Of a stretch of DNA of 64,000 nucleotides, positions 55,586 through 63,602 are shown piece after piece. The stretch is from Streptomyces antnestii (lineage in GTDB: Bacteria; Actinomycetota; Actinomycetes; Streptomycetales; Streptomycetaceae), in NCBI RefSeq assembly GCF_004005495.1, contig NZ_RZYA01000002.1, positions 612,715 through 676,714 of the forward strand. Reading direction: 5' to 3'. The translations under genes and the position numbers were made by a program. The stretch's first letter is position 1; the number at the start of each line of letters is the position of its first letter. The notes under the pieces were generated by a model, which did not search any database, was not told the DNA's origin, and saw only the letters and a program-made list of their open reading frames with translations.

Positions 55586-56152
55586 ATGTCCCCGATGAAA
55601 CGGTTCTCCGGCGTCACGCCGACGTCCGAGCCCGCGTCACTGCGTGAACTGAGCGACCGGCAGCGGATCCATGACGTCGTCCTGCGCTACTGCCGTGGTG
55701 TCGACCGCCTCGACCTCGACCTGGTCCGCTCCGCGTACCATCCCGACGGAGTGGACCACCACACCGGCTTCAGCGGTCCGGTGGACGCCTACATCGCGTG
55801 GCTGGAACCTCTGCTGCGGGCGTTCGACGGTACCCAGCACATCATCGGCAATCACTACGTCGAACTGCTCGGCGACGAAGCCGTGGCGGAGACGTACGGC
55901 ACGGCCGTGCACTGGGGCTCACCGGCCGACGACGCGCGGCTCAACTTCACGAGCGGCTTTCGCTACGTCGACCATTTGGCACGGCGGGACGGGCAGTGGG
56001 CGATCGTCGAGCGGTTCGCGGTCCGGGAATGGACACGCAGTGACGCCGGCGTGCGCATGGCGCCCGAGGCGGACGGGCCCCGGCCCCGGCGCGACGGGTC
56101 CGACCCGCTGCACATCCTCACTCGCCGCGTCCGCCGGACTGCCCGGTCGTAG
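55586..56152 (+). CDS. SnoaL-like/NTF2 family protein
   Basis: 188 aa. LRELSDRQRIHDVVLRYCRGVDRLDLDLVRSAYHPDGVDHHTGF is the conserved start of SnoaL-like dehydratase/dioxygenase-small-subunit proteins, with the His/Asp of the pocket (DGVDHH) and the end segment GQWAIVERFAVREW. The ATG at 55586 lacks a clear ribosome site; GTG 55520 is an alternative. A TAGAGT -10-like box is at about 55491. A glyoxalase-fold gene follows, so a small aromatic-compound enzyme set is possible. Confidence 0.75.
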   Translation: MSPMKRFSGVTPTSEPASLRELSDRQRIHDVVLRYCRGVDRLDLDLVRSAYHPDGVDHHTGFSGPVDAYIAWLEPLLRAFDGTQHIIGNHYVELLGDEAVAETYGTAVHWGSPADDARLNFTSGFRYVDHLARRDGQWAIVERFAVREWTRSDAGVRMAPEADGPRPRRDGSDPLHILTRRVRRTARS

Positions 56153-56256
56153 AAGTCGGCCGCCGCCGAGGCTGCGGCAGGGTCCACATCACCGCCGTCG
56201 GATACTTCTCTCCGACCGCACATCGATCGATTCGTGAACGGAACGGAAACCCGACC

Positions 56257-56784
56257 ATGCCGATCCAACGCCTGAACCACGCCGTGTTGTTCGTGTCCGA
56301 CGTGGCGCGCAGCACGGACTTCTACTGTGATGTCCTCGGGTTCCGGGCGCTGCCGCAGGCGTTTCCCGGCGCCGCTTTCCTGCAGGCGGCGGGCTCCGCC
56401 AACGACCATGATCTGGGGCTGTTCCAGTCCCAGGACACGGCGCCCGGCGGTCACCGCGCCGGCGGAGTGGGGCTGTACCACCTGGCCTGGGAGGTCGACA
56501 CCCTCTCCGAACTGCGCCGCGTGCAGGTCCGCCTGGCGGAGGCCGGGGCGCTGACCGGGGCGAGCAATCACGCCTCCACGAAGGCGCTCTATGCGCGCGA
56601 CCCGGACGGTCTGGACTTCGAGGTGTGCTGGCTGGTCCCGGATGAGGCGGTCGTCGCGGAACTGTCGGCCATGACCTCTCCCACCCGCCCCCTCGACCTC
56701 GACGCCGAGATCGCCAAGTACGGCGCGGACACCCCCGGTGGTCCCCGCACCGACCCGACGGTCTGGCAGCACCTGAGGACCTGA
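56257..56784 (+). CDS. VOC (glyoxalase/dioxygenase) family protein
   Basis: 175 aa with one VOC module: LNHAVLFVSDVARSTDFYCDVLGF, GLYHLAWEVDTLSELR and the final LYARDPDGLDFEVCWLVP with His/Glu metal residues (His7, His77, Glu121-like). Members include extradiol dioxygenases and antibiotic-binding proteins. Its last codons (QHLRT-stop) already belong to an octanucleotide repeat array. GGAAA before the ATG. Confidence 0.82.
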   Translation: MPIQRLNHAVLFVSDVARSTDFYCDVLGFRALPQAFPGAAFLQAAGSANDHDLGLFQSQDTAPGGHRAGGVGLYHLAWEVDTLSELRRVQVRLAEAGALTGASNHASTKALYARDPDGLDFEVCWLVPDEAVVAELSAMTSPTRPLDLDAEIAKYGADTPGGPRTDPTVWQHLRT

Positions 56785-56879
56785 GGACCTGAGGACCTGA
56801 GCACGTGAGCACGTGAGCACGTGAGCACGTGAGCACGTGAGCACGTGAGCACCTGAGCACGTGAGTACCTGCGTACCTG
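56768..56879. repeat. octanucleotide tandem array, 14 units
   Basis: Fourteen 8-bp units with no gaps: variants AGCACCTG, AGGACCTG (three in a row), then AGCACGTG (six in a row) and mixed variants. It begins inside the last codons of the VOC gene and fills the gap to the convergent acetyltransferase gene. The unit AGCACGTG contains the palindrome CACGTG, regularly spaced every 8 bp. Confidence 0.93.
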
Positions 56880-56912
56880 ACACGGCCGCTCTGAGCCCGT
56901 AGAACCGGGGGG

Positions 56913-57431
56913 CTATCGCGTCATGCTCCGGTGCCAGCGGAGCTCGCCGTCGTGCCAGGTGTCCGTGGGCGTGAGCCCGGCGGCGGTGGCGACGGCGGCG
57001 GATGCCCGGTGTTCGGGGTGGATGTGGGCGATGACGGTGTGCACAGGCTGTCCGCTGAGCCAGTCGACGAGTCCTCGGGCTGCTTCGGTGGCGATGCCTC
57101 GACCCTGCCATGGGGTACCCACCACCCAGGCGATCTCGGCCACGAGGCCGTGGCCGGAGGGTCCGACCGTGGCCTGGACCGTGCGCGTCAGACAGGATTC
57201 ATCACGGAGTCGCGTCACCCAGTTCAGCCAGGAGACGGCCGGATCGGGGGAGCCCGCGGTCATGCGCTCATAGCGCGAGCGCAGGGCTTGCGGAGTGTCC
57301 GGAGCGCCGCCGATGAAGGTGTGCAGGGCCGGATCGGACAGCACGGCGGCCATCTCCTCGGCGTGCTCCACGTGCAGCGGCAGCAGGTCGAGCTGCCGGG
57401 TGCTGATGACCTGGGCCGCGAGCTCGCTCAC
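56913..57431 (-). CDS. GNAT N-acetyltransferase
   Basis: 172 aa. QLDLLPLHVEHAEEMAAVLSDPALHTFIGG and the acetyl-CoA loop VVGTPWQGRGIATEAARGLVDWL are those of RimJ/RimL-like acetyltransferases. It starts at GTG 57431, overlapping the TGA of a small upstream frame (GTGA), indicating coupling. Substrate unknown. Confidence 0.85.
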   Translation of the reverse strand: MSELAAQVISTRQLDLLPLHVEHAEEMAAVLSDPALHTFIGGAPDTPQALRSRYERMTAGSPDPAVSWLNWVTRLRDESCLTRTVQATVGPSGHGLVAEIAWVVGTPWQGRGIATEAARGLVDWLSGQPVHTVIAHIHPEHRASAAVATAAGLTPTDTWHDGELRWHRSMTR

Positions 57432-57520
57432 GCTGCGGCCGCCTCGGGGTGTTCGACGAGGCGGCCGCGTTCGAAGGAGTAACCGGTGGTGGTGCCGTCA
57501 GAGTTGACCACGCTGAGCAC
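57428..57520 (-). CDS. 30-aa ORF coupled to the acetyltransferase
   Basis: GTG at 57520, preceded seven bases upstream by GGAAGG, opens a 30-codon frame: MLSVVNSDGTTTGYSFERGRLVEHPEAAAA (length 30). Its stop overlaps the acetyltransferase start in GTGA. May be a genuine small protein or simply a translation-coupling leader; the same frame remains open further upstream to 57703. Confidence 0.45.
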   Translation of the reverse strand: MLSVVNSDGTTTGYSFERGRLVEHPEAAAA

Positions 57521-57636
57521 GGGCGTGCCTTCCCGGCCCGCGCGCCGACGTGGGCCTGCTCGATACCTGTGTACCGCTTTGGCGCGGCAGTTCTTGAGCA
57601 CGGCCGGGTTGGCCGGCGCCCCGTAGGCGAGGGCGG

Positions 57637-58821
57637 TCAGTCCGTCAGAGGGCAGTGGGTGCCGGTGTAGATGGTCGGCATGCAGCGGTTGCAGTGGATG
57701 CATGAGGACCGTACGTCCCCGTCGGCAGCGATCCGTGCGATCAGGTCGGGTTCGCGCAGCAGGGCCCGCGCCATGGCCACGAACTCAAAGCCCTCGGTCA
57801 TGGCCCGGTCCATCGTCTCCCGGCGGGTGATGCCGCCGAGCAGGATCAGCGGCAGGTCCAGTGCGGCACGGAACCGCCGGGCCGACTCCAGCAGGAACGC
57901 CTCCTCGTACGGGTAGCTGCGCAGGAACTGCTTGCCCAGCAGGCGGATGCCCAGCCGCTGGGGCTGCGGAAAGTGCGCCGCGAACTCCTTGATCGGCGCG
58001 TCGCCGCGGAAGAGGTACATCGCATTGAGCAGGGAGCTTCCCGCGGTGAGTTCCAGCGCGTCGACCGAGCCGTCGTCCTGGAGGAAACGGGCCACCTCGA
58101 TGCTCTCGTCGATCCCGAAGCCGCCGGGAACGCCGTCCTCCATGTTGAGTTTGGCGGTGATCGCTATCCGGTCGCCGACCTCGTCCCGTACGGCGCGTGC
58201 GATGCCGCGGGCGACCTTGGCGCGGTTTTCGAGGCTGCCGCCGTAGCCGTCCGTGCGGCGGTTGAGTTTGGGGCTGAGGAAGGAGCTGGCCAGGTAGTTG
58301 TGCCCGAAGTGGATCTCCACGGCGTCGAATCCGGACTCGATCGCGATGCGCGCCGCGTCGGCGTGGGCCCGGGTGACGCGGGCGATGTCCGCTTCGGTGG
58401 CGGGTTTGCTCAGACGCAGGCTGACCGGGCTGAGCAGGCGGCCGGGCGCCAGCGCCGGCAGCCCGTTGGACCTGGCGTCGGCGACCGGTCCGGCGTGTCC
58501 GAGCTGGGCGGAGACGGCCGCGCCCTCGGCGTGGATCGCGTCGGTCAGCCGGCGCAGTCCCGGGACCGCCTCCGGGCGCATCCAGATCTGCCGGCGCTCG
58601 GTGCGGCCCTCCGGGGCCACGGCGCAGTAGGCGACCGTCGTCATGCCGACACCTCCGGCGGCCGGGCGCCGGTGGTACTCGATGAGCTCGTCGGTGACGA
58701 GGGCGTCGGGGGTGCGGCCCTCGAAGGTGGCCGCCTTGATGATCCGGTTGCGCAGGGTGAGGGGGCCGAGCCTGGCCGGAGCGAGGACGTCCGGCGGGGG
58801 AGGGGGAGCGGTGTGCGCCAT
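57637..58821 (-). CDS. NADH:flavin oxidoreductase (old yellow enzyme family)
   Basis: 394 aa. OYE barrel: LTLRNRIIKAATFEGR, SAQLGHAGP, FDAVEIHFGHNYLASSFLSP and a C-terminal Cys cluster CIHCNRCMPTIYTGTHC, which is the iron-sulfur/2,4-dienoyl-CoA-reductase-like ligand region; only part of that type's domain is present. Reduces activated C=C bonds of electrophiles. ATG 58821 follows AAGG ten bases upstream; an upstream TTG is less likely. Probably co-transcribed with TetR. Confidence 0.86.
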   Translation of the reverse strand: MAHTAPPPPPDVLAPARLGPLTLRNRIIKAATFEGRTPDALVTDELIEYHRRPAAGGVGMTTVAYCAVAPEGRTERRQIWMRPEAVPGLRRLTDAIHAEGAAVSAQLGHAGPVADARSNGLPALAPGRLLSPVSLRLSKPATEADIARVTRAHADAARIAIESGFDAVEIHFGHNYLASSFLSPKLNRRTDGYGGSLENRAKVARGIARAVRDEVGDRIAITAKLNMEDGVPGGFGIDESIEVARFLQDDGSVDALELTAGSSLLNAMYLFRGDAPIKEFAAHFPQPQRLGIRLLGKQFLRSYPYEEAFLLESARRFRAALDLPLILLGGITRRETMDRAMTEGFEFVAMARALLREPDLIARIAADGDVRSSCIHCNRCMPTIYTGTHCPLTD

Positions 58822-58826
58822 GAGGA

Positions 58827-59444
58827 TCAACCTTCGTGAGGATCGGAGCCGGCCGGCGGGGCGTCAAGGCCGGCGGTGACGAACGCGATCACGGATGTGA
58901 GAGGCACAGGCGGCGCCGCACCGAGGTCGGCGACGTCTGCGGCGGGCTCGCCGTACAGCTGCAGCAGCAGGCCGAAGGCCAGCCGCCAGCGGTCCTCGGC
59001 CTCTTGGGCCGACAGGTCCGGGCGGGCCGCGCGGAGCAGTTCGCGCCAGGGGTCGTGGCGGAACCATGGATCGTCGAAGGGCAGCTCGTGGCTGCGGAGC
59101 ACCACGCGCGCCAGCAGGTGCAGCAGCATGCGTCCCTCGCGGCGGGTGGCGAGTTCAGCCAGGGGGCGGACCACCACGTCGACGAGTTCGGCCACGTCAG
59201 GGGTCCAACCTGTGTGCCGACGCCGCGTCAGCCCGGCCAGGCGATCCGCCCAGAGCGGGCCGAGCCGGCTCTGCAGCAGGGCCACGGCCAGGCCCTCTTT
59301 GGAGCCGAAGTGGTAGTGCACCGCGGCGGGGTTCATTCCCGCCTCAGTGTTGACGGCACGCACCGAAACACGCTCATACCCCTGTTCGAGGAAGAGCCGC
59401 TCGGCCGCATCGAGCAGGCGTGCCCGGGTCGCATCAGTGGCCAT
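58827..59444 (-). CDS. TetR family repressor
   Basis: 205 aa. N-terminal HTH (TRARLLDAAERLFLEQGYERVSVRAVNTEAGMNPAAVHYHFGSKEGLAVALL) followed by a helical ligand domain. It immediately precedes the OYE gene on the same strand (six bases between the stop and the OYE ATG). In other bacteria nemR-nemA pairs a TetR repressor sensing electrophiles with an OYE reductase; the same logic is inferred here. A palindrome lies upstream of its start. Confidence 0.87.
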   Translation of the reverse strand: MATDATRARLLDAAERLFLEQGYERVSVRAVNTEAGMNPAAVHYHFGSKEGLAVALLQSRLGPLWADRLAGLTRRRHTGWTPDVAELVDVVVRPLAELATRREGRMLLHLLARVVLRSHELPFDDPWFRHDPWRELLRAARPDLSAQEAEDRWRLAFGLLLQLYGEPAADVADLGAAPPVPLTSVIAFVTAGLDAPPAGSDPHEG

Positions 59445-59475
59445 GGCACGGCATGACAGCACAGAGTGCGAGACC

Positions 59476-59494
59476 TTTCAATCAGTGATTGAAA
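59476..59494 (-). promoter_or_regulatory. TetR-type operator TTTCAATCA-G-TGATTGAAA
   Basis: A perfect 19-bp palindrome (9-bp arms around G) lies about 32 bp upstream of the TetR start, an appropriate site for autorepression of the tetR-OYE operon. Confidence 0.7.
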
Positions 59495-59699
59495 AATTGT
59501 GACAGTGGACGAAGGGAGAGGTACGGGAACAGTCGGTGTGGTCGGCACGGTTGCATCGACCGAGGGACCGGCGCCGCGGTGGCGGAGAGCACGGAGACCG
59601 TGAGGTCGTCCGCTCCGCTCCACCAGGATCCGGGCCCCGGGATCGCGGTACGCCCGCCGCGTACTCGGACGACGACGTATTTATGCAGGAGGACTTTTC

Positions 59700-60533
59700 A
59701 TGACTGACCGGCCCTTGACGCTCATGGCAGTACACGCCCACCCCGACGACGAGGCCACCGGAACCGGAGGGGTCCTTGCGCGGTACGCGGCGGAAGGAAT
59801 CCGCACGGTTCTCGTGACATGTACCGACGGCGGTTGCGGTGACGGACCGGGGGGTGTCAAGCCGGGCGATCCCGGGCACGATCCGGCGGCCGTCGCCGTG
59901 ATGCGCCGTCAGGAACTCGAGGCGAGCTGCGGCGTCCTGAAGGTCAGCGACCTGGAGATGCTGGACTATGCCGACTCCGGGATGATGGGCTGGCCGAGCA
60001 ACGACGCCCCCGGATCTTTCTGGCAAACGCCCGTGGAGGAAGGCGCCGCCCGGCTCGCGGAACTCATGCGGCACTACCGCCCCGATGTGGTCGTCACATA
60101 CGACGAGAACGGTTTCTACGGACACCCCGACCACATCCAGGCCCACCGCATCACGATGGCGGCCCTGGAGATGACCGCGCTGACACCAAAGGTGTACTGG
60201 ACGACGATGCCCCGCTCGGGGATGCAGCGGTTCGGTGAGATCATGCGCGAGTTTCATGAGGACATGCCGGAGCCGGACCCTGCCGAGGCCGCTGCGATGG
60301 CCGAGATCGGCCTCCCCGACGACGAGATCACCACGTGGGTGGACACCACCGCGTTCAGCGGTCAGAAGTTCGATGCGCTGGCCGCGCACGCCAGTCAGGG
60401 CGAGAACATCTTCTTCCTCAAGATGGGCAAGGCGCGGTTCGGCGAGTTGATGGGCGTGGAGACCTTCCTACGAGTCAAGGACGCCACCGGCGCGGCCGTA
60501 CCCGAGAACGATCTCTTCGCCGGACTGCGCTGA
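59700..60533 (+). CDS. LmbE/PIG-L family N-acetylglucosaminyl deacetylase-like
   Basis: 277 aa. The metal motif HAHPDDEATGTGG is near residue 13, later ENGFYGHPDHIQAHRI gives the third ligand. In actinomycetes this family includes MshB (mycothiol synthesis), Mca (mycothiol conjugate amidase) and antibiotic-tailoring deacetylases. The gene stands alone after a CAGGAGGAC site. The specific substrate is not determinable. Confidence 0.85.
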   Translation: MTDRPLTLMAVHAHPDDEATGTGGVLARYAAEGIRTVLVTCTDGGCGDGPGGVKPGDPGHDPAAVAVMRRQELEASCGVLKVSDLEMLDYADSGMMGWPSNDAPGSFWQTPVEEGAARLAELMRHYRPDVVVTYDENGFYGHPDHIQAHRITMAALEMTALTPKVYWTTMPRSGMQRFGEIMREFHEDMPEPDPAEAAAMAEIGLPDDEITTWVDTTAFSGQKFDALAAHASQGENIFFLKMGKARFGELMGVETFLRVKDATGAAVPENDLFAGLR

Positions 60534-60660
60534 AATGTGAACGCGAGTGTTCTGCGCCCCATGTGTCGCCCCTCGCCGAGGACTTGAGCAGATGTGCCGT
60601 ACAGGCAGATCATGCACTCGGGGCCGGCCGGGGCATCGGCCGGGTGGCAAGGGGGAGACC

Positions 60661-61866
60661 ATGCGGCACAGGCCGTTCTTTCGCTGGGTACTGACGCTCG
60701 GCGTTCTGCTGTTCGGTTGGTCGGCGTACCTGTACGCGTCCTATCCCGAGACGCGGCAGATCGACCTCACCGTGATCAGCGAGAAGCCCGACGGCCGGTG
60801 CACGGTTCGCTGGAAGGACCCGTACAGCGACGGGGGTCGCCGGCGTGAGGCCACCTACCTCTGCGATCCCGGCCGCGGTGCGGTGCTCAAGCCGTCGCAC
60901 AGCATCCTGGGCATGGAGAACGGCTGGGAGACCGGGTTCATGTTCACCGAAGGCCCACACAGGGGCGACCTGGAGCCGTCCCTCGACGAGAAGGATCCCT
61001 ACGGCCTGTCCGACACGCTCGTGCTGTTCGGGCTGGCCCTGATCGGCATCGGTCTCGTCGGGGGAAACATCCGTGGCGCGATACGCCTCACGGGTGCGCG
61101 CCCTAAGACCCTCGCGCGGGCACGGAAGTTGTACGAGGCGGCCGACCAGGTGGCCCGGGACCACGCGCAGGCCTGCGACGCCGTGCGTGCGGCGTGGAAC
61201 GCGCTGCGCCGAGAGCGGATCGACGCGAAGCTGACCGCTGTCCCCGTCGCGCAGCTGATCAGGACAGTGACGGGCAGACAGGCGCTACGGGACCTAGAGG
61301 CGGCCGGCGTCCGCACGACGCGCGACGTACTCGACGCCGGAGTGCCGGGCCTGGAACACATGGGCGTGGGCGACCGCTCGGCCGAACACGCCCACACCGC
61401 CGCCCGTCGCCTCGCCGACGATGTCGAGGCCACCCTGTCGGGGCGCCTCGATCCCGCCACCCCCGGACCACACACCGCCGCCCTGCTCGTCGCCCTGCAC
61501 GTCCTGCTGGAAGCGGGAGCCGAAGCCCACCAGGTGGCACGCAGGGGCAAGGAACTCGCCGGCGAACTCGAACCGGTCCTCACCGCGGCCGAACCCGCAT
61601 CCGGATACCTCAACATGCTGCGCGCCGGCCGGGAACAGCGCGAGAGCGCCCGCTCCGCCGTCACCGAGCTGCGATCCCTCATCACCGCCTCCGAACAGGA
61701 AGAACTCCTCGCCCGTTTCGCCCAGACATCCGTCGACCTGCTGCGCGCATCCGACGACCGGAACCTCGGCCTCTCCGCACGGGTGGATTTCGAGAGCCGC
61801 ACCGGTCAGTACTACGGATTGCTGGCGCAGGTCGTGAACGCGCGCGGCGCCCTTGCAAGTCACTGA
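60661..61866 (+). CDS. membrane protein with helix-hairpin-helix and coiled-coil region
   Basis: 401 aa. Membrane helix at residues about 8-27 (WVLTLGVLLFGWSAYLYASY), a beta-rich extracytoplasmic part like DUF3592 proteins, a second helix (LVLFGLALIGIGLVGG) and a long helical cytosolic tail (about 155-400) containing a helix-hairpin-helix-like stretch RQALRDLEAAGVRTTRDVLDAGVPGLEHMGVG and heptad-rich segments. Not assigned to a characterised family. AAGGGGGAG before the ATG at 60661. Confidence 0.65.
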   Translation: MRHRPFFRWVLTLGVLLFGWSAYLYASYPETRQIDLTVISEKPDGRCTVRWKDPYSDGGRRREATYLCDPGRGAVLKPSHSILGMENGWETGFMFTEGPHRGDLEPSLDEKDPYGLSDTLVLFGLALIGIGLVGGNIRGAIRLTGARPKTLARARKLYEAADQVARDHAQACDAVRAAWNALRRERIDAKLTAVPVAQLIRTVTGRQALRDLEAAGVRTTRDVLDAGVPGLEHMGVGDRSAEHAHTAARRLADDVEATLSGRLDPATPGPHTAALLVALHVLLEAGAEAHQVARRGKELAGELEPVLTAAEPASGYLNMLRAGREQRESARSAVTELRSLITASEQEELLARFAQTSVDLLRASDDRNLGLSARVDFESRTGQYYGLLAQVVNARGALASH

Positions 61867-61964
61867 CCTGAGTTTCACGGGCCGCCAACCGCTTGGGGTG
61901 GGCGCAGTGCGGTGGCTCACGCCATTTCGCGACTGCGCGCATCGGCACGGGCCCGGCCGGCCGG

Positions 61965-62900
61965 TCAAGGGGCCCGGAACGCTCGCCGGTAGGCGCCCGG
62001 GGTCGTGCCGGTGTGGGCGCGGAAGCGGCGGCGCAGGTTGACCGCCGAGGCGAGGCCGACACGGGCCGCGATCGCCTCGACCGGCAAGTCCGTCTCTTCC
62101 AGCAGGGTGCGTGCCGTGGCCACCCGCCGGGAGAGCAGCCACGCTCCCGGACTCGTGCCGAGCCGGTCGGCGAAGCGTCGGGCCAGGGTGCGGCGTGAGA
62201 CGCCGAGGTGGGCGGCCAGGCCGTCCACCGACAGCGGCGTCCCGAGGCGCTCGTCGGCCCACCTGAGCAGGCCGTCGAGCGCATCGTCCGGCGGCGGAGG
62301 CGGCGCGTACCGCGCCCGGCCGCCCTTGCGCTGCGGCGGCAGCACCATGTGCCGCGCGAGCAGCGCGGCGTACGCGGCCCCGTGGTCGCGCCGGACCAGA
62401 TGCAGGCACAGGTCGAACCCCGCGCCCGCGCCGGCACTGGTGGCGACGTCACCGTGATCCACGTAGAGCCTGTCCGGCTCCACACGCACCTGGGGGAACT
62501 CACGCCGTAGCTGCTCGACGCGCGCCCAGTGCGTGGTGGCCGAGCGGCCGTCCAGCAGTCCCGTGCGGGCCAGCGCGAACACCCCGGAGCAGATCGTGAC
62601 CAGCCGCGCCCCACGCGCGTGCGCCCGCAGCAGCGCGCGGCGCACGGCATCGGAGAGCGGCTCCTCCACCGGCAGCCAGCCCGGGATGATCACGGTGTCC
62701 GCTGTCTCGAGCGCCGACAGGCCCTGCGACACGGACATCGCGTAACCGCCCGTCGTCGGCACCGGGCCGGGTGTCTCCGCGCACGTCTCGAATGCGTAGT
62801 GCTGCGGCACCCCTGGCCGCTTCGTGCCGAAGACCTCGACGGCGCAGCCGAGTTCGAACGTCGACTGCACCGGCCGCACCAGGGTCACCACGCGATGCAT
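61965..62900 (-). CDS. GlxA-type AraC family regulator
   Basis: 311 aa. N-terminal DJ-1/PfpI domain (VDTVIIPGWLPVEEPLS-type segment and VTICSGVFALARTGLLDGR, with Cys and the catalytic-looking elbow) and C-terminal AraC double HTH (VDGLAAHLGVSRRTLARRF; LPVEAIAARVGLASAVNLRRRF). GlxA-like proteins activate metabolic genes after binding a small metabolite. ATG 62900; divergent from the cupin gene 73 bp away, which it may regulate. Confidence 0.86.
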   Translation of the reverse strand: MHRVVTLVRPVQSTFELGCAVEVFGTKRPGVPQHYAFETCAETPGPVPTTGGYAMSVSQGLSALETADTVIIPGWLPVEEPLSDAVRRALLRAHARGARLVTICSGVFALARTGLLDGRSATTHWARVEQLRREFPQVRVEPDRLYVDHGDVATSAGAGAGFDLCLHLVRRDHGAAYAALLARHMVLPPQRKGGRARYAPPPPPDDALDGLLRWADERLGTPLSVDGLAAHLGVSRRTLARRFADRLGTSPGAWLLSRRVATARTLLEETDLPVEAIAARVGLASAVNLRRRFRAHTGTTPGAYRRAFRAP

Positions 62901-62972
62901 GGCACGAAAGTACCCCACGGTGTCATCGAAGGATCTGTCCCGCCGGGGCCGACGGACGGCACTGTTGCAGGC

Positions 62973-63308
62973 ATGCACCCCGAGATCCTTACGCAGGAGG
63001 GTTACACCTCCGTCTCTGTCGATGTATCCCCCGTCCGTGAGCTGTTCCCCGGGATCCGGCTGCGTCCCCTGTGGCGGGGACCGGCTGGCGCGCACGCCCA
63101 CGTGCTGGAGATGGACGCGGGCTCCACCTGGCCGCACCGCGACGTCCACGAGCCCGGCCCGGAGGAGGTCTACGTGGTGGCCGGCACCTTCAACGACGGA
63201 GCACGCGACTACCCGGCCGGCACGTTCCTGCACGCCCCCGCCGGGTCGTGGCACGTGCCCTCGACCACCACAGGCTGCACGCTGTTCCTCTTCTACCCGG
63301 CGGGCTAG
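62973..63308 (+). CDS. cupin-domain (ChrR-like) protein
   Basis: 111 aa. Single cupin barrel with metal-binding HVLEMDAGSTWPHRDVHEPGPEEVYVVAGTFNDG and a later AGSWHVPST His. The strand order corresponds to ChrR anti-sigma/cupin-like proteins. Role unknown; divergent to the GlxA-type regulator. Confidence 0.75.
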   Translation: MHPEILTQEGYTSVSVDVSPVRELFPGIRLRPLWRGPAGAHAHVLEMDAGSTWPHRDVHEPGPEEVYVVAGTFNDGARDYPAGTFLHAPAGSWHVPSTTTGCTLFLFYPAG

Positions 63309-63446
63309 CGGTCCGTCGGACCGGACCATGGGCGGAGCCGAGTAGCGGCGGCAGCAGGGGAGGTTGATGGAGCATCAAACGGCGTTGTCAGTGCCCCCTC
63401 ATAGAGTGAAGTCATTCGACAGGCTCTGGGGCGAGGGAGTAGCAGC

Positions 63447-63602
63447 ATGTCCGTGAACAGGATCCAGCACAAGGTGAATCATGTCGCGCTGGTAGTGGAC
63501 TGCTCCGGTTCGATGCGTCCGCACGAGAGTCAACTGGTGCGTGTGGTGGACGAGTTCGTGTCGGGGCTCAAGACGGAGTCGGACACCCTCGGCCATCCCT
63601 GA
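63447..63602 (+). pseudogene. VWA-domain protein, interrupted after 51 codons
   Basis: MSVNRIQHKVNHVALVVDCSGSMRPHESQLVRVVDEFVSGLKTESDTLGH is the N-terminus of a VWA protein with the metal motif DCSGS. The expected continuation is missing: after about 63597 the sequence changes to the left end of a TnpB-type element and a stop codon occurs. The gene is interrupted by insertion. Confidence 0.75.

Noticed and set aside
56768..56879. Octanucleotide array considered as a CRISPR array
   Set aside because: Units are contiguous and only 8 bp, without unique spacers and without cas genes nearby.
59700..60533. Assignment of the LmbE deacetylase as MshB of mycothiol synthesis
   Set aside because: The motif is shared by Mca and antibiotic deacetylases, and no mycothiol gene is nearby.
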